DNA from: Sulfurovum sp.
GTDB lineage: Bacteria > Campylobacterota > Campylobacteria > Campylobacterales > Sulfurovaceae
Assembly (NCBI GenBank): GCA_027063305.1
Contig: JAMORY010000027.1
Span: 144,267-208,266 of the forward strand
Direction: 5' to 3'
DNA length: 64,000 nucleotides
The first letter of the stretch is position 1. Each line of letters begins with the position of its first letter. Of the stretch, positions 33,221 through 41,791 are shown one piece after another. A model generated the notes under the pieces. The model was given only the letters and a program-made list of their open reading frames with translations, had not been told where the DNA came from and made no database searches. The position numbers were made by a program, and so were the translations under genes.

Positions 33221-34697
33221 AAATTAATGCTTCATCCATCTCTTCAGGTATCTCAAGTCCCATCAGTTTCAGTACCGTCGGTGCGACATTGTTCAGTCCG
33301 CCTCCCTCTTTTACCTTCTTTACACCATCGGCAAGGATATAACACCAGACATCCCCTACCGTATGGTTGGTCAGCACATGCCCCTGCCCGTCACACATCT
33401 CTTCACAGTTGCCGTGATCCGAGGTCAGCACGATGGCATAACCATCCTCTTTGGCCTTGGCAACGATCTTTCCAAGCTCCGCATCGACCGCTTCAACCGC
33501 CTTTTTTGCCGCTTCATAGTTCCCCGTATGCCCGACCATATCACCATTGGCAAAGTTGACCACGATGAAATCGTACGCTTCATCCATCGCCGTACGTACC
33601 GCCTCACCCACTTCAGGCGCACTCATCTCCGGCTTCATATCGTAGGTCTTCACATCAGGACTGGGGATGAGTACACGGCTCTCTCCGACCATCGGCTCTT
33701 CCACACCACCGTTAAAGAAGAATGTCACATGCGCATACTTCTCCGTCTCTGCCGTATGCAACTGTTTCAACCCCGCATCAGCGATCACTTCCGCAAGTGT
33801 ATGCTCCGGCGCTTTTTTAGGAAAGAGTACCGGATAAGGGAACGAAGCATCATACTGTGTCATGGTCGCGATATGCAACGGGATGAACTTTCGCTCGAAC
33901 GCATCGAACTGCGGATCACCCAGTGCCGTAGTGATCTCTCGCACCCTGTCCGCACGGAAGTTCGTTACGATCACCGCATCGCCCTCTTTCATCCCGTCAT
34001 ATCCGGCAAATGCGACAGGCTCGATGAATTCGTCGGTCTCACCCTTCTCATAACTTGCCGCCACGTACTCCGCAGGGCTCAGCTCCGTTTTCGGGGTCGC
34101 TTCGGCAATGGCACGGTAACCCTTCTCCACACGCTCCCAGCGGTTGTCCCTGTCCATCGTATAGAAACGTCCACCCAGTGTCGCAATGGAGATATCTTCA
34201 TCACAGATCGCTTCGATCTGCTCGATGTAGCTTTTTGCAGAGGTCGGGCTCACATCTCGCCCATCGGTAATAAGGTGCAAAAAGACCCTCTTCCCACGGT
34301 GCTTGGCAAGCTTTGCAAAGCCAATGGTATGGTCAATATGCGAATGCACCCCGCCATCACTGAGAAGACCGATCAGATGCACACGGTCACTCTTTTCAAG
34401 CGTCTCTTTCAACGCTTCGTTCTCTTCAATACTCCCGTCCTTCAGTGCCAATGTGATCTTCACGAGATCTTGGTAGAGTACACGCCCCGCACCGATGGTC
34501 ATGTGTCCCACTTCGGAGTTCCCCATCTGCCCTTCGGGAAGCCCGACGCTCAATCCGTAGGTGGAGATCAGCGCTTTTGGTACGCTCTCCAACGCATCGT
34601 AAGTCGGTTTTGTCGCATCTGCGAACGCATTACAGGCACTTTGCGGTTTGTACCCTATCCCATCCGTAATGATCAGTATTGTCTTTTGAATATCCAT
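33219..34697 (-). CDS. gpmI: 2,3-bisphosphoglycerate-independent phosphoglycerate mutase
   Basis: 492 residues. Two-manganese alkaline-phosphatase fold that interconverts 3- and 2-phosphoglycerate. Catalytic Ser in [14 protein letters not shown]; metal and substrate ligands in [40 protein letters not shown] and TNHTVGDVW. Start [13 protein letters not shown] preferred because AGAAGAG lies 9 nt upstream; MLR could be added. It completes lower glycolysis with gapA-pgk-tpiA present elsewhere in the window. A long frame on the other strand is a codon-bias shadow. Confidence 0.96.
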   Translation of the reverse strand: MDIQKTILIITDGIGYKPQSACNAFADATKPTYDALESVPKALISTYGLSVGLPEGQMGNSEVGHMTIGAGRVLYQDLVKITLALKDGSIEENEALKETLEKSDRVHLIGLLSDGGVHSHIDHTIGFAKLAKHRGKRVFLHLITDGRDVSPTSAKSYIEQIEAICDEDISIATLGGRFYTMDRDNRWERVEKGYRAIAEATPKTELSPAEYVAASYEKGETDEFIEPVAFAGYDGMKEGDAVIVTNFRADRVREITTALGDPQFDAFERKFIPLHIATMTQYDASFPYPVLFPKKAPEHTLAEVIADAGLKQLHTAETEKYAHVTFFFNGGVEEPMVGESRVLIPSPDVKTYDMKPEMSAPEVGEAVRTAMDEAYDFIVVNFANGDMVGHTGNYEAAKKAVEAVDAELGKIVAKAKEDGYAIVLTSDHGNCEEMCDGQGHVLTNHTVGDVWCYILADGVKKVKEGGGLNNVAPTVLKLMGLEIPEEMDEALI

Positions 34698-34772
34698 ACG
34701 TAACATCTCTTCTTATATTTTATTGAAATCATAGTAAAATAAGCTTTTGTAAACCTAAATTGAAAGTTCACT

Positions 34773-35831
34773 ATGCTTTATACATTTTCACAATTTTTCG
34801 ATATCAACCTGTTTAGTTACATCTCCGTACGTGCCGGATTCGCTTTTTTGATCGCATTTGCCCTGACACTCTTCATCATGCCCCGTTATATCTTGTGGGC
34901 AAAGGCGAAAAACGCCAATCAACCCATCAGCAAGTTCGTCGAAGCGCACGCAGCGAAAGGGAAAACCCCTACTATGGGCGGAGCGGTCTTTCTCTTTGCC
35001 ACCCTTATTGCGGCACTGCTAAGCGTCGACCTTGGCAATCTCTATATCTGGGGAGGTATCATCACTCTGCTAGGTTTCGGTCTGGTAGGCTTCAAGGATG
35101 ATCTGGGCAAAGTCCTCTCCGGAGACAACCTTGAGGGCTTAAGCCCCCGCGGGAAGATGGGGCTGCTCGCACTCATCGCACTCATTGCCAGTACACTCCT
35201 GATTCTGAATGGTTTCCCTACGGAGTTCTACATCCCCTTCTATAAAAAACCGCTCTTTGACATGGGTTATGCCGCACCGCTCTTCTGGATCTTGGTCTTT
35301 CTTGCCACCACCAATGCTGTCAACCTCACAGACGGACTTGATGGCTTGGCGACCGTACCCTCCATTATTGCACTCTTTAGCCTCGGTACCATCACCTATG
35401 CCACAGGTCATGCTATATTTAGCCACTACCTGCTCATCCCCAATATCCATGGAGTAGGAGAGGTGACCATCCTCGCCGCAGCGCTTGCAGGCGGGTTGAT
35501 GGGATTTTTATGGTACAACGCCTACCCGGCCGAAGTGTTCATGGGAGATACCGGTTCGCTCGCCATCGGAGGCTTCATTGCCTATCTTGCGGTTCTGGCA
35601 AAGAGTGAAGTGCTCCTTATCCTCATCGGGCTTATTTTCGTCATCGAGACCGTCTCGGTCATCTTACAGGTCGGAAGCTTCAAACTGCGTCAAAAACGCA
35701 TCTTCCGCATGGCACCCATCCACCACCACTTCGAACTCAAAGGATGGTCGGAGAACAAGATCATCGTCCGCTTCTGGATGATCTCGTTCATCGCGAATAT
35801 TCTGGCGCTTATCTCGTTTAAGTTCAGATAA
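34773..35831 (+). CDS. mraY: Phospho-N-acetylmuramoyl-pentapeptide transferase
   Basis: 352 residues, ten transmembrane helices. It transfers phospho-MurNAc-pentapeptide to undecaprenyl phosphate, forming lipid I. Signature residues: [17 protein letters not shown] (Asp pair), [32 protein letters not shown] and [12 protein letters not shown]. It lies upstream of murD as in other Campylobacterota, but element E8 with a four-helix-bundle gene separates them. The last bases (TTATCT...AGATAA) form an inverted repeat including the stop at the element border. Confidence 0.97.
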   Translation: MLYTFSQFFDINLFSYISVRAGFAFLIAFALTLFIMPRYILWAKAKNANQPISKFVEAHAAKGKTPTMGGAVFLFATLIAALLSVDLGNLYIWGGIITLLGFGLVGFKDDLGKVLSGDNLEGLSPRGKMGLLALIALIASTLLILNGFPTEFYIPFYKKPLFDMGYAAPLFWILVFLATTNAVNLTDGLDGLATVPSIIALFSLGTITYATGHAIFSHYLLIPNIHGVGEVTILAAALAGGLMGFLWYNAYPAEVFMGDTGSLAIGGFIAYLAVLAKSEVLLILIGLIFVIETVSVILQVGSFKLRQKRIFRMAPIHHHFELKGWSENKIIVRFWMISFIANILALISFKFR

Positions 35832-35834
35832 ATT

Positions 35835-36279
35835 AATGAGGAATGAGGAATGAGGAATGAGGAACCGAAAGTAAATGACCCTTTAAGCCAAAAAAGTTTC
35901 TTTTTTGCTTTACGTATTGTTAAACTCTGCAAATATCTTCAGTCTGAACATAAAGAGTATATTCTCTCAAAACAGATATTACGAAGTGGTACAGCCATAG
36001 GTGCCCTAATCGCAGAGGCTAAATATACACAATCAAAAGCAGACTTTCTCAACAAACTTATGATAGCACTAAAAGAAACGAATGAAACCAAATATTGGAT
36101 CAACCTTCTCTATCATTCAGAATACCTGTCTGATAAAATGTATCAGAGTCTATTACCTGAAATTGAAACTCTTTTAAAACTTCTTATTGCCAGCACAAAA
36201 ACTACTAAAAAGGTCAACCCATAATGTTATCTACTTTCTCCTCTATCGGTTACTCATTACTCATTACTCATTACTCATT
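35835..36279. mobile_element. Heptamer-flanked element E8 with intact four-helix-bundle gene
   Basis: Left arm: four AATGAGG (35835-35862) followed by AACCGA. Right arm: TCGGTT followed by four ACTCATT (36252-36279). The arms, including AACCGA/TCGGTT, are inverted copies differing at one base per heptamer. It splits the mraY-murD pair and encloses one gene on the plus strand. Confidence 0.88.
35850..36224 (+). CDS. Four-helix-bundle protein (S23/IVS-type), cargo of element E8
   Basis: 124 residues. SQKSFFFALRIVKLCKYL, EYILSKQILRSGTAIGALI and KETNETKYWINLLYHSEYL match the small four-helix-bundle family first known from proteins encoded in 23S rRNA intervening sequences and related to Avd of diversity-generating retroelements. 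The start codon and the preceding GAGGA both lie in the AATGAGG heptamers, so each heptamer can act as both Shine-Dalgarno and ATG; only this phase stays open. No catalytic residues are evident; nucleic-acid binding is expected from the basic, pentameric family. About 70% similar to the copy at 41.4 kb. Confidence 0.88.
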   Translation: MRNEEPKVNDPLSQKSFFFALRIVKLCKYLQSEHKEYILSKQILRSGTAIGALIAEAKYTQSKADFLNKLMIALKETNETKYWINLLYHSEYLSDKMYQSLLPEIETLLKLLIASTKTTKKVNP

Positions 36280-36300
36280 TAAAGATCCAAAGGATTTTTC

Positions 36301-37584
36301 ATGAAGCCCACATTATTCGGCTACGGTCTGACAACCAAAGCGATCGCCAAAAAGCTCGGCGGTGGCTGTACCTTCTTTGACGACAACTGTAAAGAACCCT
36401 ACACCGATGCGATGGGAAACCGCATACTCCCCTCACACCTCTTCGATCCCAATACCAGCCAACTAGAGATCACCACACCAAGCCTACCACCCAAACACCC
36501 GCTTATTCAAAGTGCCAAACACCTGCTGAGCGAGTATGATTATTTTCTTAGCGACCCATCTCAAATAGAAGCATTGCAGAGCAATGCAAACCAACACTCC
36601 TCACTCCTCACTCCTCACTCCTCACTATCCAAACCGTTCACAGTTTGGATCTCAGGTACCAACGGAAAGACCACCACTACCCAAATGCTCACATACCTGC
36701 TGGAAAAACGTGGAGCCGTTAGCGGCGGGAATATCGGCACACCGCTGGCGGACCTGAGAGAAGATGCTCCTATCTGGGTGTTGGAGACAAGCTCTTTTAC
36801 CCTGCATCATACCAAGTTCGCTTCGCCCGATATCTACCTGCTGCTGCCCATTACCCCCGACCACCTTGACTGGCACGGTACGCCTGAAGCGTACGAAGCG
36901 GACAAGCTCAGACCGCTTCGTACCATGAAAGAGGGAGAGCTGGCACTGGTCCCCAAAGGCTTGAACCTGCCAAAAACCGATGCGTATATCGTAGAGTATG
37001 ACACTAACGACTTCCTCTGCGACTATTTTAACCTCGATGCATCAAAACTCAACTATAAGGGGGCTTTTCTACAAGATGCTCTGCTCTCCATTGCCATCAC
37101 CAAAGTGCTTTTCGATGAGACCGACTACGACCTGCTTAACACCTTCAAGCGTGATGCCCACCGTCAAGAGGAGTTCACCGATGCACAGGGCAGGCTTTGG
37201 GTCAACGACTCAAAAGCCACGAATCTCGATGCAACGGTACAAGCGGTATTGACCTATCAGGACCGCCCGATACATTTGATCATCGGCGGGGATGACAAAG
37301 GTGTCGACCTCACACCGCTCTTTGAGACCGTCAAACCGCTTTCACTTACATTATATAGTATCGGTGCCAATATGGAAAAGGTTCAAAGACTCGCAACGCA
37401 CTATGACATCCCTCTAGTCTCCTGCAAGACACTGGAAAATGCTATCAAGCAGATCGATACGGTGCACACCAGTGAAAGTGTCGCGCTCCTCTCACCTGCG
37501 GCGGCGAGTTTCGACCAGTTCGACTCATATAAACACAGAGGCGAATGTTTTAAAGCACTGCTTCAGAAACTTTCCGACTCATAG
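36301..37584 (+). CDS. murD: UDP-N-acetylmuramoylalanine-D-glutamate ligase
   Basis: 427 residues. It adds D-glutamate to UDP-MurNAc-L-Ala in peptidoglycan synthesis. N-domain FGYGLTTKAIAKKL, ATP P-loop ISGTNGKTTTTQML near residue 119, NIGTPL, substrate-binding ETSSFTL, LPITPDHLDWHG, DSKATNLDA and the C-terminal SPAAASFDQFDSYKHRGECF are all present. Between the N-domain and P-loop about 22 residues (IEALQSNANQHSSLLTPHSSL) are encoded by the end of a heptamer element inserted in frame. AAAGGA lies 8 nt before ATG; it is itself next to the right arm of E8. Confidence 0.95.
   Translation: MKPTLFGYGLTTKAIAKKLGGGCTFFDDNCKEPYTDAMGNRILPSHLFDPNTSQLEITTPSLPPKHPLIQSAKHLLSEYDYFLSDPSQIEALQSNANQHSSLLTPHSSLSKPFTVWISGTNGKTTTTQMLTYLLEKRGAVSGGNIGTPLADLREDAPIWVLETSSFTLHHTKFASPDIYLLLPITPDHLDWHGTPEAYEADKLRPLRTMKEGELALVPKGLNLPKTDAYIVEYDTNDFLCDYFNLDASKLNYKGAFLQDALLSIAITKVLFDETDYDLLNTFKRDAHRQEEFTDAQGRLWVNDSKATNLDATVQAVLTYQDRPIHLIIGGDDKGVDLTPLFETVKPLSLTLYSIGANMEKVQRLATHYDIPLVSCKTLENAIKQIDTVHTSESVALLSPAAASFDQFDSYKHRGECFKALLQKLSDS
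36567..36643. repeat. Heptamer half-element E10 inside murD
   Basis: AATAGAA then hairpin GCATTGC-AGA-GCAATGC (36571-36587), AAACCAAC, four ACTCCTC (36596-36623) and ACTATCC. The border is ATCCAAAC-CGTTCACA-GTTTGGAT (36627-36650), an inverted copy of the adjacent murD codons. It matches the right ends of E2, E5 and E7. It stays in frame and encodes a Ser/Leu-rich linker. Confidence 0.88.
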
Positions 37585-37640
37585 GAATACAAGTGCTATT
37601 TGACTATGATAGTAGCACTATTACACAATAAAGGTGAATA

Positions 37641-38222
37641 ATGAATCCTCAGAAAAAACGGATACTTACAATTAAATTTTTAAGTATTCTTCTCTTGATC
37701 TTAATGCTAACGACCCAAGGGCACCCCAATATATATATGGATATTCTAGGTTTTCTGCTTATTGTAGCAACCGGACTTGGTCGTGTCTGGGCGGCATCTT
37801 ACATTGCAGGTTTCAAAAAAGGGAAAGTGGTACAAGACGGACCTTACTCGATCATGCGTAATCCACTCTACTTCTTCTCGTTTCTAGGGTTTGCCGGTAT
37901 TGGGCTTGTTTTTGGCTCCGTTGTACTTGCTGTGCTCTTTGTAGGTGTATTCCTTGTGACACATCTTCCTATTATCCGCTATGAAGAGGGGCAACTTCTT
38001 GAACTTTTTGGTGAGGAGTATGCAGTCTACAAGGCAAAAACACCTCGCTTCTTTCCAAAGCCGGCCCTCTTTCATAGTCCGACCATGATCGATTTCTACC
38101 CTAAAAAGTTTGCAAAGACACTTAGAGAATCGGCACTTCTTATTGCAAGTTACGGTCTTATCAAATTCATCGTTTGGCTACATGAGAACAATATCCTGCC
38201 AAATCTTGTAACACTTCCCTAA
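37641..38222 (+). CDS. Isoprenylcysteine carboxyl methyltransferase-like membrane protein
   Basis: 193 residues, four to five hydrophobic helices. The C-terminal half has GPYSIMRNPLYFFS, RYEEGQLLELFGEEYAVYKAKTPRFFP, the signature of the ICMT/phospholipid methyltransferase (PEMT) superfamily that binds S-adenosylmethionine at the membrane. The bacterial members' substrates are mostly unknown. It sits alone between murD and tRNA-Phe. Its stop codon is in a hairpin (AACACTTCC/GGAAGTGTT, 38210-38234) without a T run. Confidence 0.82.
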   Translation: MNPQKKRILTIKFLSILLLILMLTTQGHPNIYMDILGFLLIVATGLGRVWAASYIAGFKKGKVVQDGPYSIMRNPLYFFSFLGFAGIGLVFGSVVLAVLFVGVFLVTHLPIIRYEEGQLLELFGEEYAVYKAKTPRFFPKPALFHSPTMIDFYPKKFAKTLRESALLIASYGLIKFIVWLHENNILPNLVTLP

Positions 38223-38307
38223 AAAGGAAGTGTTCAAAAAAATGGTTATTTTTAACGATTTACACCTAAATACCTGAATGTTTAAAGTTATTTTAAGTTT
38301 TTGCAGC

Positions 38308-38313
38308 TATAAT
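38308..38313 (+). promoter_or_regulatory. Predicted -10 box of tRNA-Phe
   Basis: TATAAT 23 nt before the mature tRNA 5' end, in an AT-rich stretch after the methyltransferase-like gene. Confidence 0.7.
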
Positions 38314-38336
38314 TCCAATCACTTCAGCACAACAGT

Positions 38337-38412
38337 GGCTCCGTAGCTCAGTTGGTAGAGCAAAGGATTGAAAATCCTTGTGTCGGCGGTTCGATTCCGT
38401 CCGGCGCCACCA
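38337..38412 (+). tRNA. tRNA-Phe (GAA)
   Basis: 76 nt with encoded CCA. Cloverleaf folds: anticodon stem AAGGA/TCCTT with loop TTGAAAA (GAA at 38370-38372), T-loop TTCGATT. The acceptor stem has a T4-C69 mismatch (GGCTCCG against CGGCGCC), where A69 is expected. Single gene with its own -10 box. Confidence 0.95.
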
Positions 38413-38496
38413 CTTCTTTTAAACTGATCAAAAAATAAGAAACATTTTACTAAATATATTCTTACCTACAAAATATTACAAATACGATACATCCCA

Positions 38497-38525
38497 AACA
38501 CTTCGTTAACACTTTCTAAACACTT
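38497..38525 (+). promoter_or_regulatory. Triple direct repeat upstream of the porin gene
   Basis: AACACTT occurs at 38497-38503, 38508-38514 and 38519-38525, with 11-bp periodicity. It lies 35-63 bp upstream of the porin -35 box. The motif and orientation relative to the gene match the TTAACACT repeats of the copper-locus promoters, suggesting a shared OmpR/PhoB-family activator. Confidence 0.55.
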
Positions 38526-38559
38526 CGTTAATAAATTTGTTAATAATTCATTAATTAAC

Positions 38560-38589
38560 TTGACATTTATAAATATAATGTGTTATACT
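38560..38589 (+). promoter_or_regulatory. Porin promoter
   Basis: TTGACA (38560-38565), 18-bp spacer, TATACT (38584-38589), 33 nt before the start codon. A consensus -35 is uncommon in Campylobacterota and fits a strong promoter. A second TATAAT (38574-38579) is too close to that -35. Confidence 0.7.
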
Positions 38590-38622
38590 ACACCGTATTT
38601 CAAAAAATTCAAGGAGATTACA

Positions 38623-39864
38623 ATGAAAAAGACACTCTTACTCTCAGCAGTAGCGTCAACAATGATTATGGCGGGTGGTGATATTGCACCAGTTGAGCCA
38701 GTAGTAGAAACACCAGCGGTAGCAGCTGCACCATCTGGTTGGGATTTTAGCGGACAAGCGGTAGTTTACTATCAAACATCTGATCTACAAGGAACTGGAG
38801 ATCTTTTCGACCAAGACTCTTCAATCGCTGATTTTGGTCTTCAACTCAGAGCAGTTAATAAAGATGTATTTGCCGGTATCGGTATCGGTGGTGAGGTAAG
38901 TGCACTTTCTACACTTAACCTTGAGAACTACCTTGTAAGTGGTGTTCCTCAAACAGTAGCATACGGAAATGACCTTGATGATGTAACTGACGGTGGTTGG
39001 ATGTCACAATTGTACATGACTTATGCAGTGGGTAACACAAGCTTTAAACTCGGTCGTCAAGAGCTTCCAAAAGCATTGTCTCCATTTGCATTCTCTGAAA
39101 GCTGGAACGTGTTCAAAAACACATTCGATGCAGTATTGGTTGTAAACACAGACATTCAAGACACTACAATTGTTGGTGCATGGGTTGCTGGAAACAACGT
39201 AAATGGACCAGCTGCAAATATGTCTGACTTTAACTCTCTTAACGACAGTGACGGTGTTTATATGTTGACTGTTCAAAACAAATCAGTTGCAGGTCTTACA
39301 TTGACAGGTAGCTACTACTATGCTCCTTCTTTCGTAGCTGATATCTATGCTGACGATGCTAACCTTTTCTGGGCAGATGCTACATATGCATTTAACAACT
39401 ACACAGTTGCTGGTCAATATGGATATATGGATCTTAACCTTGTAGCTGGAGACAATGATGTTCAAGCATTCGGTCTTAAAGCAGCAGGAAACTTCGATAT
39501 GTTCAATGCAGAGGTTGCTTACTCTAACGTTAACGATGCTGGTTTCGGTCTATTGAATGTAGGTGGTGTAAAAACTGCACTTTACACACAAATGATCCTT
39601 AACCAAAACTTCATCAGAAACGACAACGATACTTTCGTAGTAAGAGCTGGCATGAAGGCACTTGGTGGTAAATTCGGTTTGGCGTATGACTATACTACAG
39701 ACAACTCTGCAGCTGAAAATGATTATCAAGAGCTTGACCTTACTTATAAAACAAAAGTGTTCAATGACTCTACAACAGTATTCGCTGGATACGTTTACCA
39801 AGATGCTGATAACTGGGCAGATTCAAACAACGTTATCCGTGTATGGGGAAGATACAACTTCTAA
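38623..39864 (+). CDS. Outer-membrane porin (Campylobacterota Opr-type)
   Basis: 413 residues with signal peptide (ends MAGGD), a Pro/Ala/Val-rich linker (PVEPVVETPAVAAAPSG) and a beta-barrel of alternating strands ending VIRVWGRYNF, with terminal Phe. AAGGAG lies 6 nt before ATG. Repeated strands such as LTGSYYYAPSF and YTVAGQYGYMDL fit a 16-18-strand general porin. A strong promoter and terminator and A/T-rich biased codons indicate high expression. A triple 11-bp direct repeat upstream may bring it under a response regulator. Confidence 0.85.
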   Translation: MKKTLLLSAVASTMIMAGGDIAPVEPVVETPAVAAAPSGWDFSGQAVVYYQTSDLQGTGDLFDQDSSIADFGLQLRAVNKDVFAGIGIGGEVSALSTLNLENYLVSGVPQTVAYGNDLDDVTDGGWMSQLYMTYAVGNTSFKLGRQELPKALSPFAFSESWNVFKNTFDAVLVVNTDIQDTTIVGAWVAGNNVNGPAANMSDFNSLNDSDGVYMLTVQNKSVAGLTLTGSYYYAPSFVADIYADDANLFWADATYAFNNYTVAGQYGYMDLNLVAGDNDVQAFGLKAAGNFDMFNAEVAYSNVNDAGFGLLNVGGVKTALYTQMILNQNFIRNDNDTFVVRAGMKALGGKFGLAYDYTTDNSAAENDYQELDLTYKTKVFNDSTTVFAGYVYQDADNWADSNNVIRVWGRYNF

Positions 39865-39893
39865 GAATCACTTCTTAACGTTATATACCCTTG

Positions 39894-39926
39894 ACATTCA
39901 GGCTTTTGCCTGAGTGTTCTTCTTTT
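39894..39926 (+). terminator. Rho-independent terminator of the porin gene
   Basis: Ten-bp stem (39894-39903 with 39908-39917, one G-T pair, TTTT loop) followed by TCTTCTTTTTTTC, 29 bp after the porin stop. Confidence 0.9.
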
Positions 39927-40059
39927 TTTCTTTTCTCTAGTACTTATATTTTATCGTATTGCACCCATTCAAACCGCAAGAATATTCCTTTATCAAAAAT
40001 AGATCACTCCTATCTCTCTAACATATGGTATAATTCTTCAAAAAAACAAAAGAACAACC

Positions 40060-41388
40060 ATGCCAAAAAAACTCCACCTCGTCAGCCTCGGCTGTACCAA
40101 GAACCTAGTAGACTCCGAAGTGATGCTCGGAAGGCTAAAAAGCTATGAGATCACCGATGACAATACCGATGCCGATGTGATCATCGTCAATACCTGCGGA
40201 TTTATCGATGCGGCTAAAGAGGAGAGCATCAACACCATCCTCAACCTGCATGACGAACGCAAAAAAGACTCCGTACTGGTCATGGCAGGGTGTCTGAGCG
40301 AACGCTACAAAGAAGAGCTGATGCAAGAGCTTCCCGAGATCGACATCTTCACCGGTGTGGGTGACTATGAGAAGATCGATGCGCTCATTGCACAAAAACA
40401 GAGCAGTTTTTCACCTGAGGTCTATCTGGCTACGGAGAACAGCGGCAGGGTCATTACCGGCTCTAGCTACCATGCCTACATCAAGATCGCCGAAGGGTGT
40501 AACCAGCAGTGCAGCTTCTGTGCCATCCCAAGCTTTAAAGGCAAACTCCACTCCAGAAGCCTCGGGTCGATCGTCAAAGAGGTCAGCAACCTTGCCAAAG
40601 AGGGCTTTTACGACTTCTCGTTCATCTCTCAGGACTCCTCCAGCTACGGAAGGGACATGGGCATGAAAGATGGACTTAGAGAGCTTATCAAAGCAGTAGA
40701 AGCGATTAAAGGTGTTAGAAGTGCCCGCATCCTCTACCTCTACCCAAGTACCACCACATTCGAGCTTATCGATGATATTGCTAACTCACATATCTTCCAA
40801 ACCTACTACGATATACCTATCCAGCACATCGATGACCGCGTATTAAAGACCATGAAGCGTGGTTTTGGAGAGAAACAGACCATCGCCTTGCTTGAACATA
40901 TGAAAAGCAAGAACAATGCCTTCATCCGCACCTCTGTCATTGCAGGACACCCAGGAGAGACGCAGGAGAGCTTTGAAAAGCTCTGCCGTTTCATGGAAGA
41001 TTTCGGTTTTGACCGTTTCAACACCTTCCACTACTCCAACGAAGAGTCCACCACCGCCTATGAAATGGAACAGATCCCCAAAGAGATCATCGAAGAGAGA
41101 GCCGCTATTTTAGGCGAGATCGCCGAGGAGACCACCAAACGCTCTTTAGAGAAGATGGTAGGCAAAACCGTAGAACTCGTCATCGACGGCGAAAGCGACG
41201 AACACGAATTCCTGCTTAGTTCCAGACCGCTACAGTGGGCTGTAGATATTGACGGAGAGATCCTCGTCAATGACACGAATGATCTTTCTGTAACATACGG
41301 AAAAGTCTATGAAGCCAAAGTGACGGAACTTGCGGGAATGCAGCTTTTGGCAACACTATTTAGTGAGGAAGCAGGAAGCAGGAAGTAG
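40060..41388 (+). CDS. rimO: Ribosomal protein uS12 methylthiotransferase
   Basis: 442 residues. Radical-SAM enzyme adding a methylthio group to Asp of S12. N-terminal MTTase domain with three cluster Cys (LGCTKN, NTCGFID, AGCLSER), radical-SAM CNQQCSFC, and a C-terminal TRAM domain. The last codons (SEEAGSRK, stop) are read from the AAGCAGG heptamers of element E9, so the native C-terminus has been altered. The host bases CACTA and their inverted copy TAGTG mark the border. Confidence 0.95.
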   Translation: MPKKLHLVSLGCTKNLVDSEVMLGRLKSYEITDDNTDADVIIVNTCGFIDAAKEESINTILNLHDERKKDSVLVMAGCLSERYKEELMQELPEIDIFTGVGDYEKIDALIAQKQSSFSPEVYLATENSGRVITGSSYHAYIKIAEGCNQQCSFCAIPSFKGKLHSRSLGSIVKEVSNLAKEGFYDFSFISQDSSSYGRDMGMKDGLRELIKAVEAIKGVRSARILYLYPSTTTFELIDDIANSHIFQTYYDIPIQHIDDRVLKTMKRGFGEKQTIALLEHMKSKNNAFIRTSVIAGHPGETQESFEKLCRFMEDFGFDRFNTFHYSNEESTTAYEMEQIPKEIIEERAAILGEIAEETTKRSLEKMVGKTVELVIDGESDEHEFLLSSRPLQWAVDIDGEILVNDTNDLSVTYGKVYEAKVTELAGMQLLATLFSEEAGSRK

Positions 41389-41791
41389 GAGTGAAAGAGA
41401 GTGTTTTATTGGAAAAAAGTTTAGATTTTGCTTTACGCATTATCAAACTTTCCCGCTATCTACAACAAGAACATAAAGAATACATTCTTTCAAAACAGAT
41501 CGTACGCAGTGGAACAGCCATTGGTGCATTAATACGAGAAGCCCAATATGCACAATCGAAAGCTGACTTTTTACATAAACTCACAATTGCACTAAAAGAG
41601 ACGAATGAAACCAAATACTGGCTTCAATTATTAGTTAGGTCAGATTATATTAACCAAAACATGTTTCAAAGTATCGAACCGGATGCAGAAGAGCTTTTAA
41701 AGCTTCTTATTGCCAGCACAAAAACAATTAAAAACACTATCTAAATATGCAGATCTCACTCCTACCTCCTACCTCCTACCTCCTACCTAAT
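41362..41791. mobile_element. Heptamer-flanked element E9 with intact four-helix-bundle gene
   Basis: Left arm: AGTGAGG, AAGCAGG, AAGCAGG, AAGTAGG (41362-41389). Right arm: CACTCCT, three ACCTCCT, ACCTAAT (41757-41791), whose complement is AGGTAGG. The two inner ends (TAGGAGTGA) are inverted copies. It lies between rimO and tilS, supplying the stop of one and the start of the other. Confidence 0.88.
41391..41744 (+). CDS. Four-helix-bundle protein (S23/IVS-type), cargo of element E9
   Basis: 117 residues, GTG start; GTAGGA of the heptamer array serves as Shine-Dalgarno. LEKSLDFALRIIKLSRYL, EYILSKQIVRSGTAIGALI and KETNETKYWLQLLVRSDYI align with the copies at 4.1 and 35.9 kb. No enzyme motif is evident; family members are basic, mostly alpha-helical oligomers. 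Its start is 2 nt after the rimO stop and its stop is 2 nt before the tilS ATG, so it may be translated by coupling with both. Its possible role is in movement of the element, or in masking or binding the paired arms in RNA. Confidence 0.88.
   Translation: MKESVLLEKSLDFALRIIKLSRYLQQEHKEYILSKQIVRSGTAIGALIREAQYAQSKADFLHKLTIALKETNETKYWLQLLVRSDYINQNMFQSIEPDAEELLKLLIASTKTIKNTI

Noticed and set aside
33363..34703. Long plus-strand frame of 446 codons
   Set aside because: It is wholly antisense to gpmI, has no recognisable domain or Shine-Dalgarno and arises from codon bias.
35835..36279. Heptamer arrays as CRISPR
   Set aside because: Units are 7 bp without spacers, and there are no cas genes.
41391..41744. 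Avd of a diversity-generating retroelement
   Set aside because: Same fold family, but no reverse transcriptase or template/variable repeat is in the window.
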